Below, piece by piece: positions 43,401 to 47,578 of a stretch of 47,578 bases of DNA. The stretch is from an uncultured bacterium (GTDB taxonomy: Bacteria; Desulfobacterota; DSM-4660; Desulfatiglandales; CALKZT01). Numbering within the stretch: position 1 is the first letter of the stretch; every line of letters begins with the position of its first letter. The position numbers were made by a program, and so were the translations under genes. The notes beneath the pieces were generated by a model, which was given only the letters and a program-made list of their open reading frames with translations, searched no databases and was not told the DNA's origin. Location: NCBI GenBank assembly GCA_938002815.1, contig CALKZT010000059.1, positions 1 through 47,578 of the forward strand. The letters are read 5' to 3'.

Positions 43401-44675
43401 ATGGTGGAGGAGACTGTGGAATTTAGGTCCGTAAGAGGCTTTCATGACATCCTGCCAGAGGAGATCGCCTACTGGCAGAGGCTTGAGTCCTTCTCTAGGA
43501 GAATCTTAGAGGCCCATGGGTTTAAGGAGCTGAGGCTGCCAGTCCTTGAAATGGCAAGCCTCTTTAAGAGGGGTATAGGTGAGGAGACCGACATAGTCTC
43601 AAAGGAGATGTATCTCTTTTCAGACCCGAAGGGGAGAGAGCTTTGCCTGAGGCCGGAGGCCACAAGTCAGATAGTAAGGGCATATATACAGAACAGGATG
43701 GACCTAAAGGAGCCCATTTCCAAGCTATACCTCATAGGCCCCATGTTTAGACACGAAAGGCCCCAGAAGGGAAGATACAGACAGTTTCACCAGATAGACG
43801 TGGAACTGATTGGGGACAGAGGGCCCATAAGCGATGCAGAGATACTGATCCTCCTCTGGAGGATCTTACAGGGATTGGGCATGGGGGATCTGGTCCTCAC
43901 CATAAACAGCCTGGGCTGTGAGGTCTGCAGGCCCCATTTCAAGAGCCACCTAAAAGAATTTCTGAGGGACAAAAGGGAAGGGCTCTGCCCTGACTGCCAG
44001 AGGAGATCAGAGAAAAATCCCCTCAGGGTCTTTGACTGCAAAGAGGCCCAGTGCAAGGCCTCCTTAGAAGGGGCACCTCGTATCGACGAGTCCTGGTGTG
44101 GAGACTGTACCGACCACCTGCGAGCTATCTTGGACCTCTTATCCGAGGCAGGTATACCCTATATCTTGGATAGCAGACTGATGAGGGGGCTCGACTACTA
44201 TACCAGGACCGCCTTTGAGGTAAAGACAAAGGCCTTGGGTGCCCAGGATGCAGTGGCTGGCGGAGGAAGATACGACCGACTCATTTCTACCCTGGGGGGA
44301 CCCGATAGGCCCTCTATAGGATTTGCCATTGGTATGGAGAGGGCCATAGAGTTATTAAAGCTCAATGAGGCCCTGAGGCCAGAGGGGCCAAAGGTATTCA
44401 TAGCAAGCCTGGGTTTTAGGGCCCGTCTCTTTGCCTTCAAACTGATGATGGAGCTGAGGGCAAGGGAGCTCAAGACAGAGATGGCCTACGGTGAGAGTAG
44501 CCTTAAATCCCAGATGCGGCAGGCCACAAGGTATAGGGCAGAGTATGTCTTGATCATAGGGGATGAGGAGTTAGAGGCAGGGACTGTTACCCTAAAAGAG
44601 ATGAATTCGGGGGAACAAACACAAGTCAAGATATCAGATCTCATTAGAAGGTTAATAGGCCCAAAAACACCATAG
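43401..44675 (+). CDS. hisS: Histidyl-tRNA synthetase
   Basis: A 424-residue class II synthetase: VRGFHDILPEE, LRPEATSQIVRAY (motif 2 region), MFRHERPQKGRYRQFHQIDVE, the histidine loop LMRGLDYYTRTAFEV, and GGGRYDRL with GFAIGMERAIELL (motif 3). A Cys-rich insert (CEVCRPHF, CPDC, CGDC) may bind zinc. The start could be ATG 43401 or GTG 43416, which has GGAGGAG three bases upstream. Confidence 0.96.
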   Translation: MVEETVEFRSVRGFHDILPEEIAYWQRLESFSRRILEAHGFKELRLPVLEMASLFKRGIGEETDIVSKEMYLFSDPKGRELCLRPEATSQIVRAYIQNRMDLKEPISKLYLIGPMFRHERPQKGRYRQFHQIDVELIGDRGPISDAEILILLWRILQGLGMGDLVLTINSLGCEVCRPHFKSHLKEFLRDKREGLCPDCQRRSEKNPLRVFDCKEAQCKASLEGAPRIDESWCGDCTDHLRAILDLLSEAGIPYILDSRLMRGLDYYTRTAFEVKTKALGAQDAVAGGGRYDRLISTLGGPDRPSIGFAIGMERAIELLKLNEALRPEGPKVFIASLGFRARLFAFKLMMELRARELKTEMAYGESSLKSQMRQATRYRAEYVLIIGDEELEAGTVTLKEMNSGEQTQVKISDLIRRLIGPKTP

Positions 44676-44689
44676 AGAGGGATATCTTC

Positions 44690-46474
44690 ATGAGTATACC
44701 GGAGACAATGGGGGATTGGAAAAGGACCCACAACTGTGGCGAGCTCAGGAAAGAAGACGAGGGAAGAGAAGTGGTACTAATGGGATGGGTAAACGGGGTA
44801 AGGGACCTGGGGAGCCTCCTATTTATAGACCTAAGAGACAGATACGGCAGGACTCAGCTGGTGATAGATGAAGGGCTCAACCCCTCCCTTCACCAAAAGG
44901 CAAAGGGGCTTAGATCAGAGTTTGTCATAGCGGTTAAGGGAGCTGTAAGGCAAAGGGAAGGGGGCCAAAAAAACCCAAGCCTTCCCACAGGGGATATAGA
45001 GGTGAAGGTGGAGGAGTTAAGGGTCTTAAACACCTCCATGGTTCCACCCTTTTCCGTAGACGCAGTAAAGGAGGCCTCTGAGATCCTTAGGATGAAATAC
45101 CGCTATCTGGACCTCAGGAGGCCAGAGATATCCCAGAGGTTTGTCTTCAGACACAATCTGGTAAGGGAGACAAGGGAGTACCTAAACGCCTTAGGTTTCT
45201 TGGAGATAGAAACCCCGTTTCTTACCAAAAGCACCCCAGAGGGCGCAAGGGACTTCTTGGTCCCTTCCAGGATCCAGCCCAAAAAGTTCTATGCCCTCCC
45301 ACAATCCCCACAGCTCTTTAAACAGATCCTAATGATAGGAGGGTTGGACAAGTATTACCAGATAGTAAGGTGCTTCAGAGACGAAGATCTCAGGGCAGAT
45401 AGACAACCTGAGTTTACCCAGATAGACCTGGAAATGTCCTTTGTGGATGAAGAGGATATAATGGGAGTGGTGGAGGGCTTACTCTCCCATCTCTTTGAGA
45501 GGTTACTGGGTGTAAGACTTCAGACCCCTTTTTTGAAGATGACCTATGAAGAGGCAATCTCCCAATATGGCACAGACAAACCTGATCTGAGGGCTGGAGC
45601 CCCAATCAAGGATCTCACAGAAGTGTTTTCCGATATAGCTTTAGTATTCCTCCGGGAGGGATTCCAAAGGGGCGAAAGGCTCAAGGGACTCTTTCTTGAT
45701 GGCCATTTGGAAAGGGTCTCTCGGAAGGCCTTGGAGAGGTATGAGTCCCTTCTGAGATCTAACGGGGCAAGGGGCCTCCTATGGGTCAAGTGGAAGGGGG
45801 ATACGTGGCAGTCTCCGGTGGGGAAATATCTCACAGAAGGGATCAAAGGAGGCCTCAAAACCCTCTTTCCGTCGCCTGAGGGGCTGCTCTTCATGGTATT
45901 GGATGAGGATGAGAAGGCCTCTAAGGCCTTGGGCCTCTTGAGGCTGGAGCTTTCAAAGGATCTGGGTATATCTGATCCCTCCGACCATAGGTTCTTATGG
46001 GTTACCTCCTTTCCCCTCCTGGAGTGGGATGATACCCAAAATAGATTCGTGGCAGTCCACCACCCCTTTACCTCCCCCAAATATGAGGATATCCCCCTCT
46101 TGGAATCTGAACCCCAAAAGGTGAGGGCAAAGGCCTTTGACATAGTACTCAACGGCACAGAGATAGGGGGTGGGAGCATCAGAATCCACACGAAGGAGTT
46201 ACAGGAGAGGGTCTTTAGGACCATAGGCATAAGTGAGGAGGAAGGGGACTCCAAGTTCGGGTTCCTCTTGGAGGCCTTAAGATTGGGGGCACCACCCCAT
46301 GGAGGCCTCGCAATAGGATTGGACCGCCTAGTTGCCATAATGCTGGGCCTTGAGTCCATAAGGGAGGTGATAGCCTTCCCCAAGACCACAAGTGGAAGTT
46401 GTCCCCTTACGGATGCCCCCTCTTTTGTCCCAGAGGAGCAACTAAGGGAGCTCGGTATCCTATTGGCCCCCTAA
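44690..46474 (+). CDS. aspS: Aspartyl-tRNA synthetase, bacterial type
   Basis: A 594-residue enzyme with an N-terminal OB-fold anticodon domain (VVLMGWVNGVRDLGSLLFIDLRDRYG), class II motifs (YRYLDLRRPE, FLTKSTPEGARDFLVPSR, RCFRDEDLRADRQPEFTQIDLEMSF), the bacterial GAD insertion and the end GGLAIGLDRLVAIMLG. The usual FPKTQ motif reads FPKTTSGSCPLTDAPS, a variation. The stop overlaps the facing gene's stop by four bases. Confidence 0.96.
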   Translation: MSIPETMGDWKRTHNCGELRKEDEGREVVLMGWVNGVRDLGSLLFIDLRDRYGRTQLVIDEGLNPSLHQKAKGLRSEFVIAVKGAVRQREGGQKNPSLPTGDIEVKVEELRVLNTSMVPPFSVDAVKEASEILRMKYRYLDLRRPEISQRFVFRHNLVRETREYLNALGFLEIETPFLTKSTPEGARDFLVPSRIQPKKFYALPQSPQLFKQILMIGGLDKYYQIVRCFRDEDLRADRQPEFTQIDLEMSFVDEEDIMGVVEGLLSHLFERLLGVRLQTPFLKMTYEEAISQYGTDKPDLRAGAPIKDLTEVFSDIALVFLREGFQRGERLKGLFLDGHLERVSRKALERYESLLRSNGARGLLWVKWKGDTWQSPVGKYLTEGIKGGLKTLFPSPEGLLFMVLDEDEKASKALGLLRLELSKDLGISDPSDHRFLWVTSFPLLEWDDTQNRFVAVHHPFTSPKYEDIPLLESEPQKVRAKAFDIVLNGTEIGGGSIRIHTKELQERVFRTIGISEEEGDSKFGFLLEALRLGAPPHGGLAIGLDRLVAIMLGLESIREVIAFPKTTSGSCPLTDAPSFVPEEQLRELGILLAP

Positions 46475-47577
46475 ATCTTTGAGAGGATATCGTCAAAGAG
46501 CCTGGCAACCAAGACCATGTAGTCTTTACCAAGGCCAGCCTTGTTTATCTTGAGATAGGTTTTTACCTCTTCCCAATAGGCCAAGAGCTCGTTTCTGTGA
46601 CCAATCCCCTTCAAAACCTCCTTTATCTCGTTGAGCTTTTTCTGCCTCAATTCTGCCTTTCTCCTCTCGAACAGCTGCTCCACCTTTGATATGGCCTCTT
46701 TCGAAAAGCTCATCTCCCACCCCTTCTCCACCGCACTGTTCTTATACTTTTCCAGTGCGAAAAAGTCAGAGATATAACTCATCTCTTTGGCGAGCCTTTC
46801 CAGCTGACGACTTACAAGATGGTTAAACTGTTTAGTATATATAGCGTTGAGTTTCTTTTCTATTCTGTCCGTAAAAGTATAATATTCTGATGCCTTCTTT
46901 AAGACCTCAAAATAGTATGACCTCAGGGATTCAAAATCATTTATAGTATTTATCCTGTCAAACATTTTGGATAGCTCAATATCAGGATAGAAACTTATAC
47001 GGATTGATTTCAAATTATAATCCATATTTACTGATAAAATTTCTGGAAATCTGCCTTTGATTATGTCATCAATGTTGAGTTTTTTTAATTCAGCATTTAA
47101 TTTCTCATAGAGGATGTCTATGTTCTCATTCAGATCAATCAGATCAACATCAAATTCTAAAGCCAGATTTTTTTCTGCGTACACAGAAATTAAACTCAAA
47201 AATTTCATCTGATTTTCATAAGTCGAATAATTAAATAAAGTTCTGATCCCCAAAATTGTGTTTTCTGAATTCAGAAACAAACTAACTTTTTCTTTTAACT
47301 GAGGAGGCAAATTTTTAATAGCGTTATAGACCCTTGTAGCCTCATATAACTCCTTTTCAAAAGTCCCTATCCCCACGTCGGAGAGTCCATTCTTCGCAAG
47401 GAGGTACCTAACAGGCGTTCCTTCCAGGTGCATCTCCACATCTTGGGGCCTCACATAAAAGATGCCTTTGAGCCTGAATAGCCTTTCAAGGGCAGGATCC
47501 TTTTTCTCAAGATCTGAAGGGTAGGGACCTCTGAGGGCCAAAAAGGGATAGATATAGCTATTCAAGAAGTCATGGGA
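46471..47577 (-). CDS. Unrecognised helical protein, 5' end outside the window
   Basis: The frame is open to the right edge, so the TTG at 47565 is probably internal and at least 368 residues are present. The protein is mostly charged and helical with likely coiled-coil stretches near the end (about the last 130 residues: many Lys/Glu, KAELRQKKLNEIKEVLKG). No catalytic motif, signal or membrane segment was seen. I know no family. Its middle is AT-rich (17 of 60 bases G/C at 47161-47220), while the 3' part has window-typical composition. Confidence 0.7.
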   Translation of the reverse strand, partial: SHDFLNSYIYPFLALRGPYPSDLEKKDPALERLFRLKGIFYVRPQDVEMHLEGTPVRYLLAKNGLSDVGIGTFEKELYEATRVYNAIKNLPPQLKEKVSLFLNSENTILGIRTLFNYSTYENQMKFLSLISVYAEKNLALEFDVDLIDLNENIDILYEKLNAELKKLNIDDIIKGRFPEILSVNMDYNLKSIRISFYPDIELSKMFDRINTINDFESLRSYYFEVLKKASEYYTFTDRIEKKLNAIYTKQFNHLVSRQLERLAKEMSYISDFFALEKYKNSAVEKGWEMSFSKEAISKVEQLFERRKAELRQKKLNEIKEVLKGIGHRNELLAYWEEVKTYLKINKAGLGKDYMVLVARLFDDILSKI

Positions 47578-47578
47578 G

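Noticed and set aside
45544..46389. 281-residue open frame antisense to aspS
   Set aside because: A shadow of the high-GC aspS gene; no domain, no start signal, Ser/Pro-rich composition typical of antisense frames. The same holds for long antisense frames over ftsH, ffh, ptsI, dnaK and the RACo-like gene.
1..47578. tRNA, rRNA, tmRNA, CRISPR arrays, insertion sequences, prophage
   Set aside because: Read for tRNA cloverleaf elements, regularly spaced repeats and transposase or phage genes in all gaps; none seen. Gaps are mostly under 200 bases.

Overview
The window (47,578 bases, no rRNA, tRNA, CRISPR array, insertion sequence or prophage seen) looks like a compact core-genome segment of an anaerobic, probably thermophilic bacterium of the Desulfobacterota (former Deltaproteobacteria) type. 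The evidence is indirect. It carries a RACo-like corrinoid-protein reactivator, an orphan hypE, an ADP-forming acyl-CoA synthetase alpha subunit, 2-hydroxyacyl-CoA dehydratase subunits with their ASKHA activator, a Tat-signal AmrS radical SAM enzyme beside a fused membrane spermidine-synthase protein, and a small Cys/Met-led protein of a type I recall from that phylum. Arg is mostly AGG/AGA and Ile often ATA, and proteins are rich in Lys and Glu, as in many thermophiles. The exact lineage cannot be fixed from the sequence alone.

Layout. 1-6.7 kb: end of purD, then a minus-strand run (CoA synthetase, M19 dipeptidase, RACo) facing hypE, then ddl. 7.0-11.3 kb: a divergent DnaA-family protein followed by a two-helix membrane protein, a small unannotated gene on the other strand, a glycine-zipper lipoprotein, a thiamine-binding-type protein, and a radical SAM/SPASM enzyme overlapping a CDP-archaeol-synthase-like membrane protein. 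11.4-25.2 kb: a long plus-strand housekeeping block, ffh-rpsP-khpA-rimM-trmD-SPOUT MTase-rplS-rnhB-yraN-rsmI, then ptsH-ptsI-smpB-ftsH-folP-coaX-ldcA-Rossmann/Cys protein-yggT-yggU. Many of its genes overlap by a few to tens of bases. 25.1-39.3 kb: a minus-strand block. Read in its own direction it is lytic transglycosylase, grpE, dnaK, an LpoA-like lipoprotein, prfB with its programmed +1 frameshift, a five-gene signalling module (HD-GYP-associated domain, HDOD, histidine kinase, CheX-like, receiver-STAS) and then the dehydratase genes. 39.5-46.5 kb: plus-strand spermidine-synthase fusion, AmrS, nth, hisS, aspS. The right edge holds the 3' part of an unrecognised minus-strand gene.

How the parts fit. 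Most of the window is translation and protein-quality machinery (SRP, r-proteins, RNA modification, RF2, SmpB, FtsH, DnaK/GrpE, two aminoacyl-tRNA synthetases) plus cofactor and cell-wall steps (folate, CoA, D-Ala-D-Ala, LD-carboxypeptidase, lytic transglycosylase). Accessory interest lies in four places: the degenerate DnaA paralogue, the radical SAM/CarS-like pair, the receiver-STAS/CheX/HDOD module directly upstream of the dehydratase genes, and the spermidine-synthase-fusion/AmrS pair. Several genes contain internal AT-rich tracts of about 500-700 bases in an otherwise about 47-57% GC background. Three of five convergent gene pairs overlap by exactly their stop codons. yraN appears to use an AUU start.
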